Source of the DNA: Mangrovibrevibacter kandeliae
GTDB lineage: Bacteria > Pseudomonadota > Alphaproteobacteria > Rhizobiales > Rhizobiaceae
Direction of reading: 5' to 3'
Assembly (NCBI RefSeq): GCF_024519155.1
Contig: NZ_JANIFJ010000006.1
Location: 1 to 64,000 of the forward strand
Length of the DNA: 64,000 bases
Below are positions 39,154-48,500 of the stretch, one piece after another. The stretch's first letter is position 1, and every line of letters begins with the position of its first letter. Below the pieces are notes generated by a model. It ran no database searches, had not been told where the DNA came from, and saw nothing but the letters and a program-made list of their open reading frames with translations. Both the position numbers and the translations under genes were made by a program.

Positions 39154-42100
39154 GTGCGCCGTCTCCCCCTCGTCTCGCGCAGCCGGCCGGACGTCGCGCC
39201 GGGCTTTGCCGAATTCGGCATGGCCAGCAACTTCTCCTTCCTGCGTGGCGCTTCGCACCCGGAGGAGCTGGCGGTCGCCGCCGCGCGGCTCGGCCTCGCC
39301 GGCTTCGGCCTCGCCGACCGCAACTCGGTCGCCGGGGTGGTGCGCGGCCATCTGGCGGCCCGGGAGGCCGGCCTCGCCTTCGCGCCGGGCGCCCGCCTGG
39401 TCTTCGCCGACGGCGCCCCCGACGTCCTCGCCTACCCGCGCGACCGGGCCGGGTGGGGCCAGCTCTGCCGCCTCCTGACGCTCGGCAACCTGCGCGCCGA
39501 GAAGGGCGACTGCCGGCTCGGCTTCGAGGATCTCCTGGCCTGGGGCGCGGGCATGTCGCTGGCGCTGCTCGTCCCCGACGCGCTCGGCGGGGCCGACGCG
39601 GCCGCGGTGGAGGCGGCGGTGGCCGAGCGGCTCGAGGCCCTGGCCGGGGCGTTCACGGGTGCCGTCTGGCTCGCCGTCGCGCCGCGGCACGACGGGCTCG
39701 ACCAGCGCCGGATCGAGCGGGCGAGCCGGCTTTCGGCCCGCTGCGCGACGCCGCTGATGGCCACCAACGACGTCTTCTACCATGAGCCGGAGCGGCGGGC
39801 GCTGCAGGACGTCGTCACGGCGATCCGCGCGCACGTGCCGCTCGCCGAAGCGGGGTTTCTCCTGTCGCGCAATGCCGAGCGCCATCTCAAAAGCCGGGCC
39901 GACATGGCGCATCTCTTCCGCGCCTGTCCGGATGCTGTGCCCGAGACGCTGCGCTTCCTGGAGACGCTCGGCTTCTGCCTGACCGAGCTGAAGCACGTCT
40001 ATCCCGAGGAGTCGGCGGGCGAGAGCGAGACCCCGCAGGCCGAGTTGGCGCGGCTCGCCTATGCGGGGGCCGAGGAGCGCTATCCGGACGGCGTGCCACA
40101 GACGATCCTCGACCAGATCGCCCACGAGCTCGAGATCATCGCCGCGCTCGACTATGCGCCGTACTTCCTGACGGTCCATGACATCGTCCGCTTCGCCAGG
40201 TCGCGCGGCATCCTGTGCCAGGGGCGCGGCTCGGCGGCCAACTCGACCGTCTGCTACTGCATCGGCATCACCGCGGTCGCCCCGGAGATGGCGGGGCTCC
40301 TGTTCGAGCGCTTCATTTCGCCGGAGCGGCGCGAGCCGCCCGACATCGACGTCGATTTCGAGCACGAGCGGCGCGAGGAGGTGATCCAGTACGTCTTCCG
40401 GAAATACGGGGCGGAGCGGGCCGGGCTGACCGCGACGGTGATCACCTACCGCGCCCGCTCGGCGGCCCGCGAGGTGGGCAAGGCCTTCGGCCTGTCGGAA
40501 GACGCGGTGGCGGCGCTGTCCGGCTCGATCTGGGGCTACTCGGAGTCCGATCTCGGCGAACGGGAGGCGAAGGCGGCCGGGCTCGCCATGGAGGACCGCA
40601 CGACCCTCGACGTCCTGCGGTTTTCAGCCGAGCTCTCCGGCTTTCCGCGCCATCTGTCCCAGCATGTCGGCGGCTTCGTCATCACCCACGACCGGCTCGA
40701 CGAGGTGGTGCCGATCCTCCATTCGGCGATGGACGGACGGACCATCGTCGAGTGGGACAAGGACGATCTCGATGCGCTCGGGATCCTCAAGATCGACGTC
40801 CTGGCGCTCGGCATGCTGTCCTGCCTCAGGCGCGGCTTCGCGCTGCTGGAGGCGAGCTATGGCGAGGAGGTGCGGGCGCTCTGCGGCGGCCGTCCGCCGA
40901 CGCTCGCGACGATCCCCCCGGAAGAGGGCGCCGTCTACGCCATGATCCAGCGGGCCGACACGCTCGGGGTCTTCCAGATCGAGAGCCGGGCGCAGATGAC
41001 CATGCTCCCGAAGCTCAAGCCGAAGGAGTTCTACGACCTCGTCATCGAGGTCGCGATCGTGCGCCCCGGCCCGATCCAGGGCGACATGGTGCATCCCTAT
41101 CTGCGCCGGCGCATGGGGCTGGAGCCGGTGGTCTACCCGAAGGAGGAACTGCGCGCCGTGCTCGGCAAGACGCTCGGCGTGCCGCTCTTCCAGGAGCAGG
41201 CGATGAGGATCGCCATCGTGGCGGCCGGCTTCACGCCCGGCGAGGCCGATCGCCTGAGGCGGGCGATGGCGACCTTCCGGCGGGTCGGCACGATCCACAC
41301 CTTCCGCCAGAAGATGATCGAGGGCATGGTCGCGAACGGCTACGAGGTGGCCTTCGCCGAGCGCTGCTTCAAGCAGATCGAGGGGTTCGGCGAGTACGGC
41401 TTTCCGGAAAGCCACGCGGCCTCCTTCGCCCTTCTGGTCTACGCCTCCTGCTGGCTGAAATGCCACTTTCCCGACGTCTTCTGCGCCGCGCTCCTGAACG
41501 CCCAGCCGATGGGCTTCTACGCGCCGGCTCAGATCGTGCGCGACGCGCGCGAGCACGGGGTGGAGGTGCGGCCGGTCGACGTCAACCGGTCCGACTGGGA
41601 CTGCACGCTGGAGCCGGCGCCCTTCGAGCCCCGCCGCATCGCCCGGCGCCACGCGCAGATGCAGGACGTAATCCGGACGAAGGCGGCGGTGCGGCTCGGC
41701 TTCCGCCAGATCAAGGGCCTGGGGCAGGCCGACCTGGAGCGGCTCGCGGCGCGGCGCGGTGCGGGCTACGATTCGGTGCGCGACGTGTGGCTGCGCTCGG
41801 GCCTCAAGCGGTCGGTGATCGAGCGGCTGGCCGAGGCCGATGCCTTCGCCGGGCTGGGACTGTCGCGGCGGGATGCGCTCTGGGCCTGTCGGGCGCTCGA
41901 TCCGAACAAGGCAGCCGAGCGCCTGCCGCTGTTCGATGGGGTCGCAGAGGCCGACCTCCAAGCCGAGCCGGACGTGCACTTGCCCGCGATGCCACCGGGC
42001 GAGGAGGTGCTCGCCGACTATCGCTTCCTGTCTCTCTCCCTGAAGGCGCACCCGGTGTCCTTCGTGCGCGGAGCCTTGGCCGGGCAGGGCATCGCGCCGA

Positions 42101-42684
42101 CCGAGAGCCTGGAGACGACCCGCTCCGGCCGGCGCGTCACGGTGGCCGGCCTCGTGCTGATCCGGCAGCGGCCGGGCTCGGCCAAGGGAGTGATCTTCAT
42201 GACGATCGAGGACGAGACGGGGGTGGCCAACATCATCGTCTGGCCGAAGATCTTCGAGGCCTTCCGGCCGCTCGTGCTGGGGGCTCGCTTCGTCAAGGTG
42301 ACCGGGCGCATGCAGGCCGATCACGGCGTCATCCACGTGGTCGCCGAGACCATCTCGGACCTGACGCCGCTGCTGATGCGCCTCGCCTCGGGCTTGCCGG
42401 TGCCGGCGGTGGCAGCGCCCGCCGACCATGTGCGCAGCCCGCTGCGCTACCACGGCAACGCACGCCGACCGCAGGCGGACGCGCCGGATTCGCCCGTCAT
42501 CGCGCAAGCGGCCGCGGCGCTGGCCGCGGCGCTCGCACGCACCGACGAGGTGCGTCGTCCGGTCGACGAGACGCGCGCGAACCCGCTGCAGCGGAGGCTG
42601 CGGCTGGCCGCAAACGCCAATGCCGCGGGTCTGCCGGATCGCGAGGCGCGCGCCGTGCTGCCGAAAGGGCGGAACTTTCAGTGA
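39154..42684 (+). CDS. dnaE2: Error-prone DNA polymerase DnaE2 (ImuC)
   Basis: A 1,176-residue C-family polymerase. The N-terminal PHP domain starts [21 protein letters not shown]. The polymerase core has [19 protein letters not shown] near residue 355, the catalytic [15 protein letters not shown] near 400 and [22 protein letters not shown] near 540. An OB fold ([27 protein letters not shown]) is near 1000. It extends DNA past lesions with ImuA/B. Start is GTG 39154, 13 bases after imuB. It is somewhat longer than many DnaE2 proteins because of a C-terminal tail. Confidence 0.96.
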   Translation: MRRLPLVSRSRPDVAPGFAEFGMASNFSFLRGASHPEELAVAAARLGLAGFGLADRNSVAGVVRGHLAAREAGLAFAPGARLVFADGAPDVLAYPRDRAGWGQLCRLLTLGNLRAEKGDCRLGFEDLLAWGAGMSLALLVPDALGGADAAAVEAAVAERLEALAGAFTGAVWLAVAPRHDGLDQRRIERASRLSARCATPLMATNDVFYHEPERRALQDVVTAIRAHVPLAEAGFLLSRNAERHLKSRADMAHLFRACPDAVPETLRFLETLGFCLTELKHVYPEESAGESETPQAELARLAYAGAEERYPDGVPQTILDQIAHELEIIAALDYAPYFLTVHDIVRFARSRGILCQGRGSAANSTVCYCIGITAVAPEMAGLLFERFISPERREPPDIDVDFEHERREEVIQYVFRKYGAERAGLTATVITYRARSAAREVGKAFGLSEDAVAALSGSIWGYSESDLGEREAKAAGLAMEDRTTLDVLRFSAELSGFPRHLSQHVGGFVITHDRLDEVVPILHSAMDGRTIVEWDKDDLDALGILKIDVLALGMLSCLRRGFALLEASYGEEVRALCGGRPPTLATIPPEEGAVYAMIQRADTLGVFQIESRAQMTMLPKLKPKEFYDLVIEVAIVRPGPIQGDMVHPYLRRRMGLEPVVYPKEELRAVLGKTLGVPLFQEQAMRIAIVAAGFTPGEADRLRRAMATFRRVGTIHTFRQKMIEGMVANGYEVAFAERCFKQIEGFGEYGFPESHAASFALLVYASCWLKCHFPDVFCAALLNAQPMGFYAPAQIVRDAREHGVEVRPVDVNRSDWDCTLEPAPFEPRRIARRHAQMQDVIRTKAAVRLGFRQIKGLGQADLERLAARRGAGYDSVRDVWLRSGLKRSVIERLAEADAFAGLGLSRRDALWACRALDPNKAAERLPLFDGVAEADLQAEPDVHLPAMPPGEEVLADYRFLSLSLKAHPVSFVRGALAGQGIAPTESLETTRSGRRVTVAGLVLIRQRPGSAKGVIFMTIEDETGVANIIVWPKIFEAFRPLVLGARFVKVTGRMQADHGVIHVVAETISDLTPLLMRLASGLPVPAVAAPADHVRSPLRYHGNARRPQADAPDSPVIAQAAAALAAALARTDEVRRPVDETRANPLQRRLRLAANANAAGLPDREARAVLPKGRNFQ

Positions 42685-42744
42685 TGTCAGACGGACGATT
42701 CGTATCGGACCGAGCGGCGGTCGGGACGCGGGCAGCCTTCGCGA

Positions 42745-42993
42745 TCAGTCGGCGGTGTCGGCCGGCCCCATTTTAGGTACGATATCGCCTCGCGGCGCAG
42801 CACGCTCCTCGATGCGGTTGACCACCCGCTTCAGGCTCTGCATCGACGCCGTCACATTGGCGCAATCGTGCATCGCATCCTTGAGCGCATCGACATCCAC
42901 CGGTTGCCCCGGCTGGATGTCGTGCAGAAACTCGCAGATCTCCGTCACCCGCTCGCCCATCTGGTCGATCGCGGCATCCAGACTCCGGCTCAT
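42745..42993 (-). CDS. Small uncharacterised acidic helical protein
   Basis: An 82-residue protein, MSRSLDAAIDQMGERVTEICEFLHD, then a PGQPVDVDALKDAMHDC linker and NVTASMQSLKRVVNRIEERAA. Heptad-like spacing suggests a helical hairpin or coiled coil. Two cysteines are present. ATG 42993 is favoured by AGGGGTGAG upstream; the frame continues to 43062. I do not recognise the family. It converges on dnaE2 (60 bases between stops) and is followed upstream by an AT-rich intergenic region. Confidence 0.6.
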   Translation of the reverse strand: MSRSLDAAIDQMGERVTEICEFLHDIQPGQPVDVDALKDAMHDCANVTASMQSLKRVVNRIEERAAPRGDIVPKMGPADTAD

Positions 42994-43081
42994 GCTCTCA
43001 CCCCTCGAACATCCAGCCCCCTGCAGCACTCCTAACCGATCTGCAACGGCGGTCAAGAACACTTCGAGCGACCGATTGAAA

Positions 43082-43247
43082 CGCCCTGAGGAAGAGGCGA
43101 ATTAAATCAACTCAAAATAGAAAATAACAAAAAGCTTCAGACAAGCTTACGATCGCATTTTGCCTGCCAACGGCGACGCAGACCGTCGACCGCAACTCGA
43201 TAGGGCGCAGCTGTCTTACCCCTCCAACTGGCTGCGCCCTTTCTTTT
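43082..43247 (+). ncRNA. Candidate small RNA with intrinsic terminator
   Basis: An AT-rich island (43080-43160), unlike the GC-rich surroundings, precedes a T-tailed terminator on the plus strand, yet no plus-strand gene lies between. The island includes TTGAAA (43076-43081) followed by TA-rich sequence that could hold a -10 box, and AAGCTT-CAGAC-AAGCTT can fold. The transcript would be roughly 100-150 bases. No known RNA family is recognised; the 5' end is a guess. Confidence 0.4.
43202..43247 (+). terminator. Intrinsic terminator in intergenic region
   Basis: AGGGCGCAGC (43202-43211) pairs with GCTGCGCCCT (43231-43240), with a 19-base loop followed by TTCTTTT. The T-run is only on the plus strand side, so it terminates rightward transcription. 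No rightward gene ends nearby except dnaE2, 518 bases upstream. Confidence 0.7.
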
Positions 43248-43639
43248 CCGCTTCCGCAGCACGGCGCCGCGAAGCGCCTGGCGCGGCGTCGACATTACTT
43301 CAGGTTGCAGCGCCGCATCGACCGCCGGAGGACGGCTACACCTGCGTCAAGGCCTCATCCTGCGCTTTACCCCATCCGTCCGGCACCGCACGCAATGCGC
43401 CCGATCTTCTCATTCGGGCGGAGCATGTGCGCTCCCGCACCGCCTGCCGAAGGGCGCCGGAGGCGATCGTCGTGCTACGGGACCCGCCCGACGCGAACGC
43501 TAGGGGATGTCGCCGGCCCGGAGCGGGGGCATCCGGCAAAGCCTTCGGGATCGCCGGTGTCGCAGAGGCGTTCCGCACCGGCCTGCGACCTTGAGGCCGA
43601 GCCGAAGCCGTGCGCCCGTCGTGGGACGGCGCCTGCGCG
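43248..43639. other. Intergenic stretch without a recognised gene
   Basis: About 390 GC-rich bases between the terminator and the antiporter 3' end. Open frames exist on both strands but have arginine/alanine/proline-rich composition without motifs or good ribosome sites. I see no RNA gene, repeat or promoter here. Confidence 0.5.
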
Positions 43640-44947
43640 TCAGGCGGATGACGGCCCGTGCGTATTGGGCTTGCGCCGCGCAACGCGCGCATACCACCGG
43701 GTGAAGGGGGCGGCACTGAGGCCGTGCACCACGATCGAGCCGAGTGCGATCATGCTCGCGATTTCGAAGATGCGCGGGTCGTGAAGCTCGCGGTGCGCCG
43801 TCGCCGCATAGAAGATCGCCGACAGGCCGATCGGGCCGAACCAGCCATAGAACCAGAAGTCGCGCGGCGCCCGGAAGGGCCGCGGGTCGACCCCGCGCCG
43901 GTGCTGTGCCTCGTCGGAAGGTGGCGCCGCGCCCGCCGGAGCGCGCAGCACCGCATAGAGCGCGGCGATTGCCGGCAGCCGGCGCAGCAGCAGGATCAGC
44001 AGCACCGCGGCCAGTCCGACCGGCCACTCATCCCGCCAGGCGTCGAAGGGCAGCGCCATCGCGAACAGGAGCAGCGCCGGCACCATCATCAGGTTGTTTC
44101 CGCCCTCCTGGAACTCGTCCGACGCCTCCCGTACGTCCCCCGCAAGGACGGAGGTGAAGGCGAGGCCGGCGAGGAAGGCCGCCCAGACGCTGTCGACGGC
44201 GATGAGCTTCATCAGACCGAGCAGGGCGGCGGTCAGCGTCAGGCTCGCCAGCATCACCGACCGCTCGCCGATCTGCCCGGCCGCCCGCGCGCGCGCCGCG
44301 AGGCGACCGGCGCCGTAGCCGAGAGCCACCGCGATCACCCCGGCGGCCACGATCTTCCAGAGGCCGACGTCGAGCAGCCACGGACGCCAGCCCTCCGCGC
44401 CCTGTTGCAGCAGCAGGATCGGCAGGTAGAGGAACGGGAACCCCAGACCGTCGTTCGCGCCCGATTCGAAGGACAGCATCTGCCGCAGCCGACCTGGAAT
44501 GTGCGCTTCGGCAAACGGACCCGTCGCGATCGATGATGCCACGACCGGGTCGGTCGGCGTGACGATGGCCCCGATCACCGCGGCGGTGAGCAGCGGAAGC
44601 CCGAAGAGCGCCATGACGACGACGGTCGAGACGGCCCACATGGCGAGCATGGCGACCAGCACGATCACCGACCCCAGCGGCAGGAGGTTGCGGATGTCGA
44701 CGCTGCGCAGGCGCAGGGCGATCGACATCACGCCGAAGCCGACCGCGAACCAGGCGACGACCTCCAGGTCGTGCAGGAGCGCCTCCTGCGGCGCGATGCG
44801 GCCGACGACGAGGCGATAGAGGAGCCCGATCGCGAGCACGACGAGCGGCGGCGCCACGTAGGCCTTCATCGCCTTGCTCGTCAGGCTGAGGCTCCAGACC
44901 GTCGCGGCTGCGACGAAGACGAAGCCGTGGAAGGCCGTCATGCTCAT
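43640..44947 (-). CDS. Cation:proton antiporter (CPA1/NhaP-like)
   Basis: A 435-residue protein with about twelve membrane helices. AAVIGAIVTPTDPVVASSIATG is the TDPV motif of CPA1 antiporters, and MLSFESGANDGLGFPFLYLPILLL carries the essential Asn-Asp pair. It would exchange Na+ or K+ for H+ across the inner membrane. ATG 44947 has AAGGAG 7 bases upstream. A (TTCGGG)4 repeat directly abuts that ribosome site. It is divergent from the chromate transporter gene with a 205-base gap. There is no long cytosolic C-terminal tail. Confidence 0.9.
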   Translation of the reverse strand: MSMTAFHGFVFVAAATVWSLSLTSKAMKAYVAPPLVVLAIGLLYRLVVGRIAPQEALLHDLEVVAWFAVGFGVMSIALRLRSVDIRNLLPLGSVIVLVAMLAMWAVSTVVVMALFGLPLLTAAVIGAIVTPTDPVVASSIATGPFAEAHIPGRLRQMLSFESGANDGLGFPFLYLPILLLQQGAEGWRPWLLDVGLWKIVAAGVIAVALGYGAGRLAARARAAGQIGERSVMLASLTLTAALLGLMKLIAVDSVWAAFLAGLAFTSVLAGDVREASDEFQEGGNNLMMVPALLLFAMALPFDAWRDEWPVGLAAVLLILLLRRLPAIAALYAVLRAPAGAAPPSDEAQHRRGVDPRPFRAPRDFWFYGWFGPIGLSAIFYAATAHRELHDPRIFEIASMIALGSIVVHGLSAAPFTRWYARVARRKPNTHGPSSA

Positions 44948-44957
44948 GGCGTGCTCC

Positions 44958-44981
44958 TTCGGGTTCGGGTTCGGGTTCGGG
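44958..44981. repeat. Hexanucleotide repeat (TTCGGG)x4 next to the antiporter ribosome site
   Basis: Four exact TTCGGG units at 44958-44981 (CCCGAA on the gene strand). The last two bases of the SD AAGGAGC overlap the first unit, so copy-number change would alter leader length or promoter spacing but not the reading frame. Confidence 0.8.
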
Positions 44982-45152
44982 TGGCGGGCCGGCGCCGGAC
45001 AGGGGGCCTGCACCGGAAAGCTAGGCGCATCGACGCGCTGTCCAGCGGGTCGTGCTGCCGTCACCGCCGGGAAGACGACGGCGGGAGACCCGGCCGCTTG
45101 ACGCCGCCGATCTCCTCCGCGAGCGTGCGCGCGGCAGGGCGGGGGCCGAGGC

Positions 45153-46553
45153 ATGACGCGGAGCGCAGACGAGGAGAGCCTGGGACCGGCCGCGGTTCCG
45201 GCGGTCGTGCCGTTGCGGGTCGCTGCGCGGCTGTGGGCCCGGGTGGCGCTTCTCTCCTTCGGCGGGCCCGCCGGCCAGATCGCCGTCATGCATCGGCTGG
45301 TGGTGGACGAGAAGCGGTGGGTCGCAGAGGACCGCTTCCTGCACGCCCTCAGCTTCTGCATGCTGCTGCCCGGCCCGGAGGCGCAGCAGCTCGCCACCTA
45401 TCTCGGCTGGCTGCTGCACGGCGTGCGGGGCGGCGTCGTCGCCGGGACGCTGTTCGTGCTGCCGGGCGTCGCGGCGCTCCTCGCGCTCAGCATCGTCTAT
45501 GCCCTCTACGGTGCGCTCGGGGCCGTGGCCGCGCTGTTCTACGGGCTGAAGGCGGCGGTCCTCGCCGTGGTGCTGCAGGCGCTGGTGCGGGTCGGCGCGC
45601 GCGCCCTCGGCGGCCCGGCCGCCTATGCGATCGCGAGTGCCGCCTTCCTGCTGATCTTCTTCTTCGCCGCGCCATTTCCGGCGATCGTCGTCGCAGCCGG
45701 GCTTGCCGGCGTCCTCGCCGCCGCAGCCGGCGACCGGACCGGCCGCCCGGCCGATGGCGCGGCGCCGGTCGTCGCCACGGGGCGCGACGGCCTGGAGTGG
45801 AGAGACGCGGCAGAACCACGCTCGGTCGCCGCGGTCCTGCGCGTCGGCCTGATCTGCCTCGTCCTATGGCTGCTGCCCGTCGCGCTCCTGCTCGCGCTGC
45901 TCGGTCCCGACACCGTCTTCAGCCGCATCGCGACGTTCTTCGCGACCATGGCCGTCGTCACCTTCGGCGGCGCCTACGCGGTGCTCGCCTACGTCGCCCA
46001 GCAGGCGGTCGCGACCTATGGATGGCTGTCGCCGCACGAGATGCTGGACGGCCTCGGCATGGCCGAGACGACGCCCGGCCCGCTGGTCATGGTGCTGCAG
46101 TTCGTCGGCTTCATGGGCGCCTACCGCGATCCCAGTGCGCTGCCGCCGCTCCTCGCCGGAACGCTCGGCGGCCTCCTCGCCACCTGGGTGACGTTCCTGC
46201 CCTCGTTCCTGTTCGTCTTCGTCGGCGCCCCGTTCGTCGAGGCGCTGCGCGGCAACGAAAGGCTGCGCGCGGCGCTGTCGGCGATCACCGCGGCGGTGGT
46301 GGGCGTGATTCTGAACCTCGCCGTCTGGTTCGCGCTGCACGTCCTGTTCACCGCGACCAGGCCCGTGCGCGGCTTCGGTCTTGGCTTCGACGCGCCGTTT
46401 TTGGCGAGCCTCGACCCGGCGGCCCTCGTCCTGTCGCTTGCGGCGCTCGTCGCGGTCTTCCGCTTCCGCACCGGGACGATCGCGACCTTCGCCGGCTGTG
46501 CGCTCGCCGGCCTGGCGCTCTACGGCGCCGGGCTGATCGCCCCGATCCGCTAG
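45153..46553 (+). CDS. chrA: Chromate efflux transporter ChrA (double-domain)
   Basis: A 466-residue ChrA. Two homologous halves are visible: ARVALLSFGGPAGQIAVMHRLVV...FCMLLPGPEAQQLATYLGW in the first and FATMAVVTFGGAYAVLAYVAQQAV...GMAETTPGPLVMVLQFVGFMGAYR in the second, the FGGP/PGP pairs that define the CHR family. It exports chromate and perhaps other oxyanions. No chrB regulator is nearby. ATG 45153 is preceded by a GGGGG run. It converges on the LLM oxidoreductase gene with a short hairpin (ACCGCA/TGCGGT) between the stops. Confidence 0.93.
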   Translation: MTRSADEESLGPAAVPAVVPLRVAARLWARVALLSFGGPAGQIAVMHRLVVDEKRWVAEDRFLHALSFCMLLPGPEAQQLATYLGWLLHGVRGGVVAGTLFVLPGVAALLALSIVYALYGALGAVAALFYGLKAAVLAVVLQALVRVGARALGGPAAYAIASAAFLLIFFFAAPFPAIVVAAGLAGVLAAAAGDRTGRPADGAAPVVATGRDGLEWRDAAEPRSVAAVLRVGLICLVLWLLPVALLLALLGPDTVFSRIATFFATMAVVTFGGAYAVLAYVAQQAVATYGWLSPHEMLDGLGMAETTPGPLVMVLQFVGFMGAYRDPSALPPLLAGTLGGLLATWVTFLPSFLFVFVGAPFVEALRGNERLRAALSAITAAVVGVILNLAVWFALHVLFTATRPVRGFGLGFDAPFLASLDPAALVLSLAALVAVFRFRTGTIATFAGCALAGLALYGAGLIAPIR

Positions 46554-46589
46554 GCCGCGCGGCACCGGACCGCAGGGTTTTGCGGTGTG

Positions 46590-47606
46590 TCAGCGCCAGC
46601 CGAGGGCCGGCGCCACGTGCGTCAGGATGGTCTCGATGACGTGGGCGTTGTAGTCGACGCCGAGCTGGTTCGGCACGGTGAGGAGCAGCGTGTCGGCTTC
46701 GGCGATCGCCTCGTCGGCGCGCAGCTCCTCGACCAGGGCGTCCGGCTCGGCCGCATAGGAGCGGCCGAAGATCGCGCGCATGTTGTCGATGACGCCGATC
46801 TGGTCGCCGCCGCGGTCGCGGCCGAAATAGGCCCGGTCGCGGTCGTCGACCAGCGCGAAGATCGAGCGCGATACCGAGACGCGCGGCTCGCGTCCGTGTC
46901 CGGCGGCCGCGAAGGCTTCCCGATAGGCGCGGATCTGCTTGGCCTGCTGCACGTGGAACGGCTCGCCGGTCTCGTCCTCCTTCAGCGTCGAACTCTGCAG
47001 GTTCATGCCCATCTCGGCCGCCCAGACGGCGGTCGCGTTCGAGGCCGAGCCCCACCAGATGCGCTCGCGCAGGCCCTCCGAATGGGGCTCGAGGCGCAGG
47101 AGGCCGGGGGGATTGGCGAACATCGGGCGCGGGCTCGGCTCGGCGAAGCCCTCGCCGCGCAGGACGTCGAGGAAGACCTCGGCATGGCGGCGCCCCATGT
47201 CGGCGTCGCTCTCGCCCTCGGCCGGCGCATAGCCGAAGTGGCGCCAGCCCTCGATCACCTGCTCCGGCGAGCCGCGGCTGATGCCGAGCTGCAGCCGCCC
47301 GCCGGCGATGAGGTCGGCCGCGCCGGCGTCCTCGGCCATGTAGAGGGGGTTCTCGTAGCGCATGTCGATGACGCCGGTGCCGATCTCGATACGCCGGGTG
47401 CGCGCGCCGACCGCCGCGAGCAGCGGAAAGGGGGAGGCGAGCTGACGCGCGAAATGATGCACGCGGAAATAGGCGCCGTCCGCGCCGAGCGCCTCGGCCG
47501 CGACGGCGAGGTCGATCGACTGGAGGAGCACGTCGCTGGCCGAGCGGGTGGCCGAATGCGGCGAGGGGGACCAGTGACCGAAGGACAGGAAGCCGATCTT
47601 CTTCAT
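46590..47606 (-). CDS. LLM-class flavin-dependent oxidoreductase
   Basis: A 338-residue luciferase-like TIM-barrel protein. FGHWSPSP near the start, GADGAYFRVHHFARQLASPFPLLAAVGARTRRIEIGTGVI, and GRLQLGISRGSPEQVIEGW are family features for FMN binding. Such enzymes are flavin-dependent monooxygenases or reductases; the substrate cannot be read. Start ATG 47606. It follows cutC on the same strand after 168 bases, without evident coupling. Confidence 0.9.
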   Translation of the reverse strand: MKKIGFLSFGHWSPSPHSATRSASDVLLQSIDLAVAAEALGADGAYFRVHHFARQLASPFPLLAAVGARTRRIEIGTGVIDMRYENPLYMAEDAGAADLIAGGRLQLGISRGSPEQVIEGWRHFGYAPAEGESDADMGRRHAEVFLDVLRGEGFAEPSPRPMFANPPGLLRLEPHSEGLRERIWWGSASNATAVWAAEMGMNLQSSTLKEDETGEPFHVQQAKQIRAYREAFAAAGHGREPRVSVSRSIFALVDDRDRAYFGRDRGGDQIGVIDNMRAIFGRSYAAEPDALVEELRADEAIAEADTLLLTVPNQLGVDYNAHVIETILTHVAPALGWR

Positions 47607-47774
47607 GGCGCGATCCTTTCGCGAGGCTTCGACGGCTGCGCACCATGGCGCTGCGGTTCCACGTCTATATGCGCGCCCGCGTCGGGCTTCGCCATCGCCG
47701 GCTGCCGGCGCGAGCCGCCCGCGCAGGCGACGGTGCGTTCACCGGAGCGGCTTCCCGAGACGCCGTCGCGCCCG

Positions 47775-48500
47775 TCAGGCGAGCGCGTCGATCGCCTGGC
47801 GCAGCGCGCGGACCGTCGCGGCGTCCGTCCGTCGGGGCTCGGCCGGCGCGAAGCCGAACGCCGTCAGCACGGCGGGCACGTCGGACCGCGCCGCCGAGGC
47901 CGAGGCATGAACCGCGCGCGCGCCGGAGCGGCGGAGCACGGCCGCGACGTTGTCCGGCCGGATGCCGCCGCCCGGCATGACCGCAAGGCCGGGCGGAGCC
48001 GCCGCGACCTGCGCCGCGAGGTCTTCGAGTCCGGCGAGGGCCGCCGTCGCGCCGCCCGAGGTGAGCACGCGCTCGAAGCCGAGTGCGGCGACATCGGCGA
48101 GGACCGGCGTACGCGCCGGGAGGAGGTCGACCACCCGGTGCAGCGTGCGCCCGAGCCCTTCGGCCGCCTGCGAGAGCCGGGCGAGGGCGGGCATGTCGAG
48201 CGCGGTGCCGGGGGCATCGGCAGCGGCGCCGAGGACGACTCCAGCAAGGCCCAGCGCGCGCACGCGGGCGATCTCGGCCGCCATCGCACCGAGCTCGACT
48301 TCGCTCCACAGGAAGTCGCCTGCCCGCGGCCGGACCATCGCATAGACCGGCACGGGACAGCCGCGCGCGGCTTGCAGCAGCGCCTCGGACGGGCTGAGGC
48401 CGCCGAGCGCGAGGGCGGCGCAGAGCTCGATCCGGTCGGCGCCCCCCGCGACCGCCGCGTCGAGACCCGCGGCATCGTCGACGCAGATTTCGAGGATCAC
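47775..48500 (-). CDS. cutC: CutC family protein
   Basis: A 241-residue TIM-barrel protein. ILEICVDDAAGLDAAVAGGADRIELCAALALGGLSPS is the classic CutC start; VYAMVRPRAGDFLWS, TLHRVVDL, VLTSGG and VMPGGGIRPDNV follow. CutC was linked to copper tolerance, but its biochemical role is unsettled. Start GTG 48500 overlaps the ROK gene stop by 4 bases (GTGA), so the two are coupled. Its pairing with a sugar kinase suggests a role around amino-sugar metabolism rather than metal handling. Confidence 0.92.
   Translation of the reverse strand: MILEICVDDAAGLDAAVAGGADRIELCAALALGGLSPSEALLQAARGCPVPVYAMVRPRAGDFLWSEVELGAMAAEIARVRALGLAGVVLGAAADAPGTALDMPALARLSQAAEGLGRTLHRVVDLLPARTPVLADVAALGFERVLTSGGATAALAGLEDLAAQVAAAPPGLAVMPGGGIRPDNVAAVLRRSGARAVHASASAARSDVPAVLTAFGFAPAEPRRTDAATVRALRQAIDALA

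Noticed and set aside
40215-42776. An 853-residue plus-strand frame inside dnaE2
   Set aside because: Frame-shifted reading of dnaE2 with skewed composition; the dnaE2 frame carries the catalytic motifs without a break.
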